DNA of 64,000 bases, taken from contig OW203766.1 in the NCBI GenBank assembly GCA_934045905.1, forward strand, positions 16,486,309 through 16,550,308. Reading direction: 5' to 3'. The DNA is from Leuctra nigra (lineage: Eukaryota > Arthropoda > Insecta > Plecoptera > Leuctridae). Positions within the stretch are counted from its first letter, which is position 1. Each line of letters begins with the position of its first letter. This document shows positions 1 to 10,778 of the stretch, piece after piece. A program made the translations under genes and the position numbers. The notes beneath the pieces were generated by a model. It did not search any database and was not told the DNA's origin. It saw nothing but the letters and a program-made list of their open reading frames with translations.

Positions 1-232
1 GACAAATTATCGTCGCCTTTTTACGTCACAATGTACGCAAACAATGGTGAAACTTTGTCTGGTCATCTTGCGCAAAAAAAAGCAACAAAAAGAAGCCAGC
101 AACAATCGAAATCGGAACATTCATTTATTGCGTTCAGTTATTGATAAGCACCCCATTACATTCTCCCTTTTACCTATCCATTCCTACCATTTTTAAGTGA
201 TTCTCATTTTTATCTTTTTGAGTTTCGTCTCT

Positions 233-288
233 CTCGCCCGGCAAGTGAGAGGTCCCGGGTTCGAGCCCCGGTTCGGTCGGCTTTTTTT
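233..288 (+). tRNA. tRNA-Ala-like 3' half with pol III terminator (fragment)
   Basis: Positions 233-249 fold as an anticodon arm: stem CTCGC/GTGAG with 7-nt loop CCGGCAA, so the anticodon would be GGC (Ala), although U33 is replaced by C. A short variable loop follows, then a perfect T arm (CCGGG-TTCGAGC-CCCGG, a good box B), a 7-nt acceptor strand TTCGGTC and a T7 run at 282-288 that would terminate pol III. No matching 5' acceptor strand (GACCGAA) or D arm is visible upstream, so this is a 3' half. It is a pseudogene or SINE-like remnant rather than a working tRNA gene. Confidence 0.35.
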
Positions 289-1256
289 GCACTGTACATG
301 TTAGACCGATTCTCTGATCTGCCCTATAATTTGCAAACCATGAACATTATTTCTAGGATTTCGAAATGAGATTGTTTTCTCAAAATCCTTTGTAAATACA
401 ACTTGTCACCCCACAATGTCACCGATAAAACTGAAATGTTGATTGTTTTGGGGGTGAACTCATAGTTCTTAATATCTAGATTTAAAAAGATCAAACCAAT
501 GACATTTTCGAATTTTTTTCAATATTCTACATATTCTACATATTATATTTTTATACCTTGGCTACAAAACACAACAGATGAAATTAAAACTGCGAATATT
601 GTGACCAATTTGCGTTATTTTCTTTGGACCCACAATTATTGAACCCATCCTAATTTTATCGGTTGGGGAATTGTATACCTTACCTACTCTCTTATCAATA
701 CGATTTAGCAGCAATTCATATAGTTTATGAAGGGTACAAGAACGATTTAACTTCATTTTTTAGAGAAAAGTATAAAAGTATGAAATATTGACACTATTTG
801 GGCTGTCAAATGCATAGAACTTTTACTTTTCACAAACGTTTACCTTCGACTTGTTTAAAATTGTTTTGTAACTACTTAGTACACGTATTTGTATTCATTT
901 CGCTCAATCTTGACGGGACCCTTTTCTACTTCCTTCTTCCACAGAGTCAGAAGGATCCCTGTGTGTCTGTTAGGAACCTGAATCAGAGAGAGATGGAAAA
1001 TAATAAAAGCGAAATTATATTTCGAAGCGGAACCAAACATGTGCAGATAATGTTGTTTACAACTGCCTCCAGCTCTATCCTCCTCCTGTAATAAATCGGC
1101 AGATTCATCCCGGATCTCCCGAGGGAACTCTTCTCTAGAATTCCTCTCTCACTAATCACTATTGTAAATGACTTCTTCTAAACCCCCGTCGGCCTTCCAC
1201 TGCTGACGTCTTTTCCAAGTCCGGCTCGACGACTGTATTGTTCTTCGTGTTTGGTC
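289..1256. other. AT-rich intergenic sequence, nothing recognised
   Basis: Mostly A/T-rich sequence with short chance ORFs on both strands. I see no splice-supported coding signal, tandem array or clear terminal repeat. Confidence 0.5.
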
Positions 1257-1388
1257 ATGACTCGCGAGGAACTGGTTCAGTTGGCAGATCATTTGCATTT
1301 GTCAATGTCAACGTTGTCCTCAGCAGTGGCCGCGCTCTCAGAGCACAAGAGTCGACAGGACTCGCAGAAAATTTCGATTCCGATGTAA
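1257..1388 (+). CDS. 43-aa small ORF, possible retroelement gag-like N-terminus
   Basis: An ATG at 1257 opens a 43-codon frame ending in TAA at 1386-1388. The peptide starts MTREELVQLADHLHL and continues as a Leu/Ser/Ala-rich amphipathic helix, with more balanced base composition than its flanks. A short leading helix of this kind resembles the start of LTR-retroelement Gag proteins; the relic Gag at 52916 begins in a similar style. No other retroelement domain lies nearby. It could equally be a chance ORF or a small real protein; I cannot assign a function. Confidence 0.2.
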   Translation: MTREELVQLADHLHLSMSTLSSAVAALSEHKSRQDSQKISIPM

Positions 1389-1515
1389 AAAAAATCCTAT
1401 AATGCATTAGCTCTGGGTTTTACGTGACATTTGTGACATTTATTCGTGTGTTGCATGTTGCATATACTGCTGTGAAGTAAGTTATTTTAATTCAAATATT
1501 GAAAACCACAAAAAC

Positions 1516-1831
1516 CATAAAAAGGCGGCCCCTACTTTTTTCTTAACGGTTTGACCGATTGTTTTCAAAATTTAACAGCATAGAGATAAAGAGTAAATCT
1601 GTGTCTCTAGTGATCGAAAAAAATTAAAAAAAATGTTTTTTCTCGCTTTGAGCAAGTGCATACATGGGCAATATATGAGTCTTTTTGGCACCTCAGCCCT
1701 GAAATAACTAAACAAAAAATTAAACTTTGGGGCCACTAGAGACACAGGTCTACTCTTCATCTATAACCTGTGAAAATTTGAAGACAATCGATAAAGCCGT
1801 TTAGAAAAAAATTAGGGGCCGCCTTTTTGTG
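1516..1831. mobile_element. TIR element (MITE-like) with AAAAAGGCGGCCCCTA ends
   Basis: The left end reads AAAAAGGCGGCCCCTA and the right end is its reverse complement. The arms stay similar inward for roughly 100 bp, including a shared block resembling GACCGATTGTTTTCAAAATTT, around a short loop. There is no coding capacity. The superfamily is unknown because I could not find a convincing target-site duplication. Confidence 0.6.
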
Positions 1832-2425
1832 CTTCATAAAACATATTTCATCAAGTATCGTAACCACAAGCTCCAGCATGCAACATTGCAGCTTTTCATT
1901 GCACAGGTGTGAAGTTGAAGAAGGTAAAAGATGGCAAATACTGCTACGTCAGTAAGTGATACCATATAAGGAATGAGCAAGAGTTAATGTGTATTTGAAA
2001 TAAACAACAAACTTGTTTCTCACATAATATGTGAGGTTACAAAAAACTCATATTCCTGTTTCTATGATTTTTTTTTTAAGAAATCTAAATTTCGAAAATA
2101 AACTAGTAAGTATAGTGTTAAAATTCGGGAGATAATGCTCATGAGGTCCGGGTTGATTCCCGGTGCCAAATTTCTAAGTAATCTTGTCGTGCTTTTATAT
2201 ACTCAGTCGAGGCAAATGCTGTGAAATATGCCAACATAACCCTTTATGATAAAAAAAAATATATATACTATATATATATATATATATATATATATTGCGG
2301 CGGCGTCTAAATCCTTGACATTTATCCATTATCTTTATCTTCAACTATTTTACTTATGCTCCAACTATCCAAATTTCCCTTTCATTTCACAGACACGATT
2401 CGAAAGAGAGGTAAATTTTTGTTTC
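1832..2425. other. AT-rich stretch with a (TA)n microsatellite at about 2259-2295
   Basis: Apart from the TA dinucleotide run, nothing in this stretch is recognised. Confidence 0.5.
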
Positions 2426-2833
2426 TGAGCGAGCGTAGAAGTTGAAGTTGAAATGAGTAAGAGTAATGAGTAAATGAGCAATGAGTCCATTTTGCACTTT
2501 TGGACACTTTCTCTGTTTTTTTGTGCTTTTTTTGTGTTTAACCCGACGGAACAGGCCACAATTTTTTTACGATCGAGCTGAAATTTTGCACACATACAAA
2601 TATCATTCTAACTTAATCTGATTTTCTTTATGGATCAAAGTGTAGATGGCTATCTAAGTTTCAATGAAGATCAGGTAATTTTATTTTGATCAAGTGGATC
2701 AATTCACTATGGATGTATATTATATTTTCTGTGCGTTACAATATTCCAGTTGGAGATGTTGCGCGTTTAGGCCTTCTTACATCTATGGTTTCGGTGCTCG
2801 CTCATCAACGCGTTACACAGAGCGTTTTCCTAG
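2426..2833 (+). mobile_element. Helentron/HINE-like repeat, copy 1
   Basis: Begins with a GAGCGAGCG word at 2426 and has the family body (a TTTTGGACACTTTCTCTG-type T-rich block, then CGATCGAGCTGAAATTTTGC). It finishes with the 3' signature: subterminal GTGCTCGCTCATCAACGC, a hairpin formed by ACGC and GCGT around GTTACACAGA, then TTTTCCTAG at 2825-2833, followed by T. It is non-coding and internally shorter than other copies. Confidence 0.65.
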
Positions 2834-3239
2834 TGGTTAAAAAATTTAAATGAAAATGATGATAGTCGTGGTTAGTCCATGTGGACTAAGGAAGTGGTAA
2901 GACTGCACGGAAGCGGGAATCGAACATCCAACACATCTCCATCTGCACCAACTCATCTCCGCTTCTTCTCAAGTATGAATCTACATAAATCATCATGCAA
3001 ATCCAACAAATTGCACGCTAATCGAGTTGACAGTTGTCAATCACCACGGACGCTGCGTGGTGGCGGAATCTCCCGCGGCGATATCACGTGACCACGATGA
3101 TGACGTCAATGAAAATCATGGAGGTTGGTACTTGAGCGAGCACTCATCATCACGCCTTCTAACCGCGAGCACGCGCCAACAGTTCGACTCCAGTTCACAC
3201 CACTCTGAGGCGAATTACTAGAAGTCACTACCAAGCAAC
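2834..3239 (+). promoter_or_regulatory. Putative promoter and 5' UTR of the secreted-protein gene at 3240
   Basis: This is the upstream region of the ATG at 3240. It contains a palindromic E-box CACGTG (3085-3090) and a full cAMP-response element TGACGTCA (3101-3108), about 150 bp before the ATG. The local base composition is clearly more GC-rich than the surroundings from about 3000 on. I see no convincing TATA box, so the transcription start is not placed. The role is inferred from motif identity and position only. Confidence 0.4.
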
Positions 3240-5442
3240 ATGGTGAGTAGAAGACGTTCTTATTCTTTTAAATAATCTTAATTTTATTAATTCTAGATCA
3301 TCAATTCAACATTCATTTTTTATTAGGTACGTTCTCATGGCAAATTACTATCGTAGAACCACAAAAAATAATACGTGTTCTTCCGGTAAATTTTTTTATG
3401 TATGGCCTCGTAAACAAATCGGAAAATCGCTTTAAAGTTACACGAAAAATTTATTGTGAAATTATTTCTACACTTCAATTATTGTACAAAATCTCTAATT
3501 ATTGATTTGAATTTGTCGATTTATAGAAGATTTAATGCGATTTTGTATGCACTTATACGTGATAATTCTGACAGCGGAAGAATGGAAATATATCTCATGT
3601 TGTGTACGTCATCACTGCTGAAGCGATCTGATTGGCCGATGAACAACCCACGTGTTGACATTGTTTACATCTGTGGATATCGCGTGAGATAATTATTGTT
3701 TTTAATTCTAATTAATCGACAACAGACATGATTACACATAATTACGTGGAGTGTGTCAAAGATTAAAGAATTTTTATTTGTAGGAAATGGATAAATGAGG
3801 TTCGCAACATTGAAAACAGATTTTAGCAGTCAATTAGCGTTTTTTTTCATACGGAAATGAAATTCACATGAGACTTATCTTGATACGTTCAGGTGGCATT
3901 GCATGTCATATCATTATTTATTATCTGTACCCTCAGAGGTAGAATGCCCGATGAACATTTCAATGATTCTGGAGATACTAAGCTTAAAAACGAGTAATTC
4001 TGACTTCATTAAATCATATTTATAAAAATGACACCAGTCATTGTGTAAGAGAATACTTCAGTGGCTGTATTTGTTGACTTCATTCAGTCACAATGCAATA
4101 TGGACATCGGGCCTTCTATCTCTGAGGTACACTCAACAAATGATAAAACAGATAAAACGGTTTTAAAAAAAATTGATTACCTGAAAAAAAAATGTGAGGG
4201 CATCATCCTATGAAGTCTTTGCTAACTCGTCATCTACCTCTAGTAGTTTTGCTCTGATTTCATTGATAATAACAAGGATGATTGATTGATTATTAGAGTT
4301 TAACGGCGCGTCAACGACGAGGTTATATTGCGCACATTAATTTTAACTTTTAACTTTGTTGAACTAAGTGGAGGACATCGGGAGGGGTCGACCTAACGGG
4401 CCCTATCTGGGAGAGTCTGAAACTGGTGGGAAAGCCAGGTCAGAATGGGGACAGACCGGGGGGTGGAGAGCTTCGGGCCGGTGGGACTCGATTTCAGGGG
4501 GATCACCATCTCGAGGGGGGAGGCCGGCCCGAGGGGCCCGCGAATTTGGGGAGGGCATGGGACTAGGTCGACCCTGGACTGCACTTGGTTGGGGCCAACT
4601 CGTATGTGAGCCGGCCCCTTAAGCCCCACCACCACGTCAAGGTGGCAGTCCATTGGTGGGGAACAAGGATGATAGTCAATGGACCTGACCAGCAGTCAAT
4701 CTGTTCAGTTCAAATACCATGTTATGATTTGTTGGGTGTATATTGTAGAATACAAAAATCAAATCTAAATCTAATCTTGAATTCAAGAAATTTAAAAATG
4801 TTAATACACTTATTTTTGTAAACGTCGTTTTGATGGAAACAAAATGAAATCCATGAATAATATTTGCAAATTCAATTGTGCTATGGATTACCCCAAACGA
4901 ATGTAAATATGATTCATCATTTAGAACATATTTCCAATTTCTTATCCTCATTCAGATTGTGTTTCCCACTTTCCTTGCTTTCATAATCATTACTCAGCCT
5001 TCATGACTTTGTACAAACAATAATGACTCAACTCTCCTCCAATGTCCAACAGATTGCACTCATCCGCTGCGCCACTCTCCTCCTGCTGGCGGCGTCATGG
5101 GCGTCGTCAGCGCCGTTCCTCTCGACGTCCAACAAGAACGACGTCGCCGAGCGTCACGGCAAACAAACCGACGTCAACTCCCTCAACAGCGATCTCCTCT
5201 ACATCATCAAGTCCGACCTCAAAGCAGAGGGCTTCGATATGAAGGACGTCGTTGAGGCGTCGACGGAGGAGGTTGCGACGACGCGAAGGTTCGACGCCGC
5301 GCCGATCATCAGTCCGCCGATCTGGAGCGACGTCGCGACGTCCTTGCAAAGGAGCTGGCCAATGGGAGAGCAGTTCGGAAGGGAGGACAGATACGCACAG
5401 TCCATTGCGCATCCTGATCTGTACAGAACGAGTTTCTTCTGA
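3240..5442 (+). CDS. Secreted protein of unknown function, 130 aa, two exons (first coding exon is only the ATG)
   Basis: Proposed exons are 3240-3242 (ATG immediately followed by donor GTGAGT) and 5053-5442, preceded by acceptor CCAACAG. Joining them is in frame and gives a 130-residue protein with a textbook signal peptide: a short n-region with Arg6, the hydrophobic core ATLLLLAASW, and a likely cleavage after ASSA (residue 21). The mature part is polar, has no cysteines, contains one dibasic pair (Arg79-Arg80) and ends Thr-Ser-Phe-Phe. A Gly110-Arg111 pair could in principle be an amidation site, which would make it a neuropeptide-like precursor; that is inference. An alternative is a single exon from ATG 5023, which would put ten polar residues before the signal peptide. 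A polyadenylation signal AATAAA lies at 5559-5564. The 1.8-kb intron holds a MITE and a SINE. I do not recognise the family. Confidence 0.6.
3931..4127. mobile_element. MITE of the CCTCAGAGGTAGAAGGCC family, copy 1
   Basis: 197 bp bounded by CCTCAGAGGTAGAATGCC and the inverse GGGCCTTCTATCTCTGAGG, with TAC on both flanks. It has the body words shared by the other copies (CAGTCATT.TGTAAGAGAATAC and TGACTTCATTAAATCATATTT). It lies in the intron of the secreted-protein gene. Confidence 0.65.
4293..4668 (-). mobile_element. SINE-like repeat, reverse copy
   Basis: Read on the minus strand this is about 85% similar by eye to 45700-46010 and ends in a GACGCGCCGTTAAAC tail. It is strongly GC-rich against an AT-rich background. 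The tRNA head found in the 45.5-kb copy is missing here. The long overlapping ORFs on both strands are by-products of its composition. Confidence 0.55.
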
Positions 5443-5558
5443 TCTTGAGAGAGGAGAGTAGAAGGAGTTGTATTTATTGATGATTTGTTTTTGTACAAGC
5501 CTAATTCGTAGCATTTAGATCATTTTGTTATCATTCCATATTCACATTTAGCTTAATT

Positions 5559-5564
5559 AATAAA
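5559..5564 (+). terminator. Polyadenylation signal AATAAA of the secreted-protein gene
   Basis: Canonical hexamer 117 bp after the stop codon. Confidence 0.5.
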
Positions 5565-8170
5565 TTATTTATTACGCAGAAATTATATATAATTATTTAT
5601 GACCCCTGATATTATTCCTATTGAATGTCAATCGATACATTATAATATTCATTGTTTTGACATAAAGCTTGATAACAAATAACACTAAATAGCAATTGAC
5701 TTTGACTCCATAGCAAAATTTCCTGAAAAAATTTACTATTGTGTCAAGTTTGTGTTTCCACTACGATTGCCAAACACAGTAGCTCATTAGACACACGTCA
5801 GATTGATTGGGCTAATAGAAAGATTCTATTTCCAGGATTGTAATCATTATTGGCAATAGCTTGCAAATGTGTTTGCTCATCCTGTGGAATACGGGCTATA
5901 CGTACTTCCGAAGAGGAAATGTACTGGGTGTTCAAATTAGATAAAGATAACGTTACATAATATTTTATAGTGGAATGTTTTACTGCATGCAAGATGAATT
6001 ATTATCACTGGCAATTATATTACAATATGATAATGATTGTGGAAAGTGTATGAGGTATGAGTGTAGGGCAAAGTTCACAAGTAATTTGCGCTGATGAATG
6101 AAGAAACAAACATGAGATATTTGCAGATTTTATTCTGCCCCGTCCGTTTGAGCCCAAATAAATATTTGTCTGAATGACAATAATGATTGGTAGAGTAATT
6201 GTGAGTGCCTTCATTTGACACTTGTGGTATTCATTTACGATTATTTTTGCCAGCCAGGCTCCTGGTCTGTCCATGTTACAACGTGAGTTTGCAAGAATTT
6301 TCAGGACTTGTAACGCGTTTTATTTTGTTTTCTTTTGTTTTCTTCTCAACAATTATTTATAGTGCCTATCTGGTGGATTTAAGAACTTTGATGATTGATA
6401 TCCAGCAAATAATAATAATAATAATAATAAATGATAAATTACATTATTTGTGCAATATCCCTAATTAGCCCGAAAAGAGTAAAGTCCGTTACCACTTGTG
6501 ACAAAAGTTCCACAATATTATTGGTAGTAGGAATAACTTTCAAATATTATTTATAATACCAAGACATACTTATAAAATTTAGAAGTCCTTATAAAAATAC
6601 ATTTAAAAATACCATACCTAAAATACCTAAAATACTTGTCCGATTGTTGAAAAATGAAAAGGTAACACAGAGTGCAGAGCAGCGTTTGACAGTTTGACCA
6701 TTGTTTGACCAATCAAAACACAGCTTTTCACGGCTAATGAATCTGGCACGTAGATTTTCGTTCATCATATTCAGTCAGTCAAGAACTGATACAAAATAAA
6801 TGCAATTTCATCCACCATCATAACATCCAAGGTCTACATATTATAAAAGGCTAATCGTTTTCTGATAGAAATCTTCCTGTAACAAAAGTAATGACCTTTT
6901 GCACGTATCATTTAGTTTATTGTTAGTGGTTTGTATTATTTCTAAAAAAAGAACACACACGCATCTCTTTCAATGTTAGAACTCAAACGCCGTCGTTCCG
7001 CAACCCGCAGTACACCACAGCACGATGTGTTGCCTAACTAGTAGGGGCTCCCGCTTTCAACGCCGCTGCATTCTTCGACTAAAAATAATCTTATCATACC
7101 AACGCGCTACTGCACTGATGAGCTCTATTCGTCCTTGACTGATACCGTAAGAAGTGAATCATTACTGTAGGTGTTGATTGGTAGATGTTTTCAGTGAACT
7201 ACAAGGTGTGATGCGACATAGTTCAGAATGTTTACCGAGATAAGTTGTTAGCGCTCCAATTCCTGATCGGTATCATCGCTTCTGTCGAGCTGCCTACGTA
7301 ACCGACTGTTCCGCCGATCGGCTCTATCAAGTTTCAGTACAGTGTGAGTATGTGATGTAGTTCTTGAAGTGGAGATCTGTTAGAAATAATATGACTTGAA
7401 TGTTAATTGAAACAGTTAATTACATATGTACATGCAGTTTTGTGAATATAAAGTAAAAGGCAAATTTTCGCCTTCATAACAGGATAACTTGTTTATTTTC
7501 TAAGCATCATCCAAACTGATTGAATATTTTTAATGAACATATTCATGATCGGCTGCACCTTTATGTTAATTCTTGTGTTTATCCTAAATGTCGTCAAAGT
7601 TTTGAACCATAATTCAAATGATGTAAAATGTGAAAAATTCAGGGCTATTTTAAGAAAAATTTATACTACGTAAGCTACACATAAAAAATATGAAAATACA
7701 ATGTCGACGCTCACTGGTAAGCGTGGCCATCAGAAATGCCCCCCAGAAATTATTTCGATTGTGGCATTTTGCAACCGTTTACATACGTAAGGCAAGGCTA
7801 CAGTTTTTTTTTCCGAAATTGGCATTCGTATTTACGGTTTTTACGTTTTCAGACGTAATTTCATACCTAAGAGAAGCAAACATAAATAGTAACTCTAACT
7901 CTCTATTTTTTAATGATAGGTAACTGTAAAAAGCACATTGATAGCTACTCAATCTGAATCTTGACTGCCCGTTAAAAAATGCCCAACTTCTATCTATACA
8001 ATATCTGTTCCCAATCCCAAACTCATGTAAATTATCCTCTTTTTCTCTTAGTTGAGTCGAGTTTGGGCACACAATATTGTAATTATACTCCAAAAATATT
8101 CCGCAAACTAGTTTTCAAATTGTAGGTAATTTGAAAGTTCAAAAGTAATTATGGTTTTCATGCACAATAA
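5565..8170. other. Intergenic, no gene recognised; (AAT)n microsatellite at about 6407-6431
   Basis: AT-rich with only short, unsupported ORFs. 6960-7370 is less AT-rich and ends near a donor-like GTGAGT (about 7345), so it could hold a non-coding 5' exon, but nothing confirms this. Confidence 0.4.
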
Positions 8171-8701
8171 TTGAGCGAGCGACTCCTTTTGGCTCTTTTG
8201 GCACGGACCTCTGTTTTTTTTGTTTTTTTTCTGTTGGGTGAGGCTATACAGGATCGGAGTTTTTCTCCGATCGAGCTGAAATTTTGCACACATGTAGCTA
8301 ACCATTTCTGTTTGCAGACCCTAATTTTTTTGAAATCCATAAATTGGTTAAAATTTAAATAAACATCTCCTGATAGGTTGAAAAATGAAAATGATCTTCG
8401 ATAAATCTGATCAAACTCATATTTTGCATCGTCATTAAGACCAACATTGTCTCTTATTTTACAAATTTTCATCACAATCAGTTAAGAACTTATTGACATT
8501 TTTTAATATCTGTCAGAAATGAATTATCGAAATTAATGTTTTCCAGTGCCAATTGAATTGAATATGATTTGCTTTAAGTGGCTCATATTTCATATCAATA
8601 CTGATGTATATCTTTTATGTGCGTGTGTACGCATTTCCTGTTCGAGAATTTGCACGTATCCATGCTCGCTCATCAACGCGTTACACTGGGCGTTTTCCTA
8701 A
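8171..8701 (+). mobile_element. Helentron/HINE-like repeat, copy 2
   Basis: Starts TTGAGCGAGCG at 8171 and carries the T-rich block and the CCGATCGAGCTGAAATTTTG motif. It ends with GCTCGCTCATCAACGCG, the hairpin, and TTTTCCTAA followed by T. The last base differs from the usual CTAG. Confidence 0.65.
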
Positions 8702-8987
8702 TGACAAAACTACGAATACTTATGAGCAAACATAGAATTATTGATGCTAGAGAGCCTGCATAATGTTTGCTATGTTTACTTTAGATGTGCACTTATCTGA
8801 GTCTGTGATATTGCTTCCGCATCATATCTAGCTGTGTCACACGCCTATGGAGAATCCAGGCATTTCCAAGAGAATGACTCATATCAGTCATCACATCAGT
8901 AACCGCCTTTAGATAAAGAAAACTATAAATGAGGTTAACTGGTATCACTAAAATGAAAATCGTGATAACCAATCTGGACAATATTGG

Positions 8988-9474
8988 CAGTGGTGTAGTC
9001 CTAATATTTTTTTGGGTATACGCTACCATGGGCGTCCGCAGGCTTTCTGTCTTGGGGGAGGGGGGGAAGTTTGGGAAAACAATTTTCCTCGGAATAATGG
9101 GGGGGGGGGGGGGGGCAACCAGCCCCGCAGGTCGTTTTTTGATTTTTGGACACTGTGAAATCAATTTTAAGACGTTCTGAAGCGTATTTTGTTAAAATAT
9201 TCAATATATTTTCTAATTTGACACTTTGGGGTGCTGGAGGGCATGGCACCACCTTGCCCCGCAGTGCGTTTTTTGGTGTTTTGAGACTTTGAAATTAACT
9301 TTTGTGAGTTTTTGCTTACGAAATGAAACTAGACGTAAAACACCACAAAATTTTAAGTATTCCTGACATCTTCACTCTTCAGCAAAACTACTAAGTTTTT
9401 GGGTATACTTTCCAGTAAAATACTTTTTTAAGGTATACGGCGTATATTCGCGTATACCCTCTACTACACAACTG
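8988..9474. mobile_element. Non-autonomous hAT element with perfect 8-bp TSD
   Basis: Left end CAGTGGTGTAGTC and right end CTACTACACAACTG are inverted repeats, with GGGTATACGC/GCGTATACCC repeated just inside. The flanks are AATATTGG at 8980-8987 and AATATTGG at 9475-9482, an exact 8-bp target-site duplication. CAG-type TIRs plus an 8-bp TSD define the hAT superfamily. The 487-bp interior contains a poly(G) run and no transposase. Confidence 0.8.
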
Positions 9475-9647
9475 AATATTGGAATGCTATCAGTAGAACT
9501 CCCTTTTCTATTACATCCTCACAAGTGGAGCCTTGCTCTGTTGAGAATATAAAAAATTAATAATAGGTATATCTAAAAGAGTCGTCCATCAATATTCCTG
9601 CAAGCCCAGTCCACACAATGCGTAATCAAAACTAGCAACGTTTAGAG

Positions 9648-10120
9648 CAGGGGTCGGCAACCTTTTTTGGGGAAGGAGCCAATTTCCCAAAAATTAATAA
9701 ATTATATAATCATGGGAGCCGCAGTAGAGGCAATCAAATATAGTACTCCAAAAATAATAAATTGATTGACTAGTTTATTTTGATATTTTAATGAAGCCCA
9801 TCAGTCGTTGCCCCCTCCCCCCCCCCCCCCCCCCCCCCACCCCGGTCGTCTTTTTTAGAATTTCAACGGTTTGAATGAAAGTGATTCTGGGACTCTAAAA
9901 TGAACAAACTGAATCAAATAACCTTCCAATAATTGCCCCGCAGGGCGTTTTTTTAGAATTTGTATAATTTAAAAGTGATTCTGGGAGACTCAATGAACAA
10001 ACTGAATCAAATAGCCTTCCAAATGTTTTCGAATTTTCAAAATTTGCAATTCCTGCTCTTTATTTAAATAATAAAGAGCCACTCAAGAACCGCCAAGGAG
10101 CCGCAGGTTGCCGACCCCTG
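9648..10120. mobile_element. Non-autonomous hAT element, 7/8 TSD match
   Basis: Ends CAGGGGTCGGCAACCT and AGGTTGCCGACCCCTG are perfect 16-bp inverted repeats. Flanking 8-mers are GTTTAGAG (9640-9647) and GTTTCGAG (10121-10128), one mismatch. The 473-bp interior includes a long poly(C) tract (about 9809-9838) and is non-coding. Confidence 0.8.
9809..9838. repeat. Poly(C) tract, one of about 15 in the window
   Basis: Runs of roughly 12-30 C (or G) occur near 9100, 9809, 19139, 20739, 20858, 25842, 28669 (G), 28901, 29840, 30014, 32457, 33150, 34338, 39296 and 48265 (G). Those near 9100, 9809 and 19139 lie inside TSD-verified hAT elements; the tract at 34338 sits in a repeat whose other copy has only six G. 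Confidence 0.8.
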
Positions 10121-10328
10121 GTTTCGAGGATCAACTACGTTCTGCAAATGAAGTCGAGTCAGTTTATCGAAAGCAAAGTGACACTACGCACGAGCAGAAC
10201 CAAGATGACCAACCAAAAGTTGCTAGTGTGGATTGGCCTTGTGATAAGAGCCAGCGATACCAGTCTTGCCTCTCTGTATACGAATATCAATCAATCTAGG
10301 CAGCTAACTCGTCTGCGTATCTGAGTAC

Positions 10329-10747
10329 TAAGGGTGCATACCGAGTGCATACCGTATTTTGATCCAAACGCCCAGTTTCCCTATCCTTTTAACATTGTGA
10401 CGTAATCACCTGGCGTGACATTGAGTCGAATGGATGAAATACAGACATCCATGTTGGATCAGAAAGCCCGACCTTTTCAGGGTGAGGTCCATTATAGGAG
10501 CGAGTTGGGCGTTGACGTCACCATAGGATTTACGGGTTAAATCAAACTTGCCGCCTCTACAAACGAGCTCAAACCAGTGCCCATAATGCCCAAGCTCAAG
10601 AGGTCAGACTTTCTGATCCAACATGGATGCCTGTATTTTAATTCATTCGACTAGATTCTACTCAAGGTCACGCCCAGGTTGTTACGTCACAATGTTAAAA
10701 GGATAGGGAAACTGGGCGTTCTGATCCAAATACGGTATGCACCCTTA
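10329..10747. mobile_element. Foldback element with roughly 150-bp terminal inverted repeats
   Basis: The left arm starts TAAGGGTGCATACCG and the right arm ends CGGTATGCACCCTTA. The arms (about 10329-10492 and 10601-10747) share words such as GATCCAAACGCCCAGTTTCC and ATCCATGTTGGATCAGAAAG in inverse orientation. The loop contains a 27-bp inverted copy (10565-10591) of the host sequence at 10752-10778 immediately right of the element. There is no coding capacity. Confidence 0.65.
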
Positions 10748-10778
10748 GTTAGGGCATTATGGGCACTGGTTTGAGCTC

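Larger units (their letters stand above)
9632..10226. mobile_element. TAGCAAC-type MITE, interrupted by a hAT element
   Basis: ACTAGCAACG at 9631-9640 pairs with AGTTGCTAGT at about 10219-10228. The word GATCAACTACGTTCTGC (10129 on) pairs with CAGAACCAAGATGACCAACC (from about 10196). An intact relative sits at 35398-35500 and a half copy at about 11428-11465. The 9648-10120 hAT insertion splits it. Confidence 0.5.

Noticed and set aside
2890..2950. Minus-strand tRNA-like B box (TGTTCGATTCCCGC)
   Set aside because: No box A or tRNA fold could be completed; probably a SINE scrap.
4368..4653. 84- and 86-aa ORFs on both strands
   Set aside because: They fall in the GC-rich body of a SINE-like repeat that recurs inverted at 45.7 kb.
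5107..5514. 135-aa minus-strand ORF
   Set aside because: Antisense shadow of the secreted-protein exon, whose plus frame has the signal peptide and splice support.
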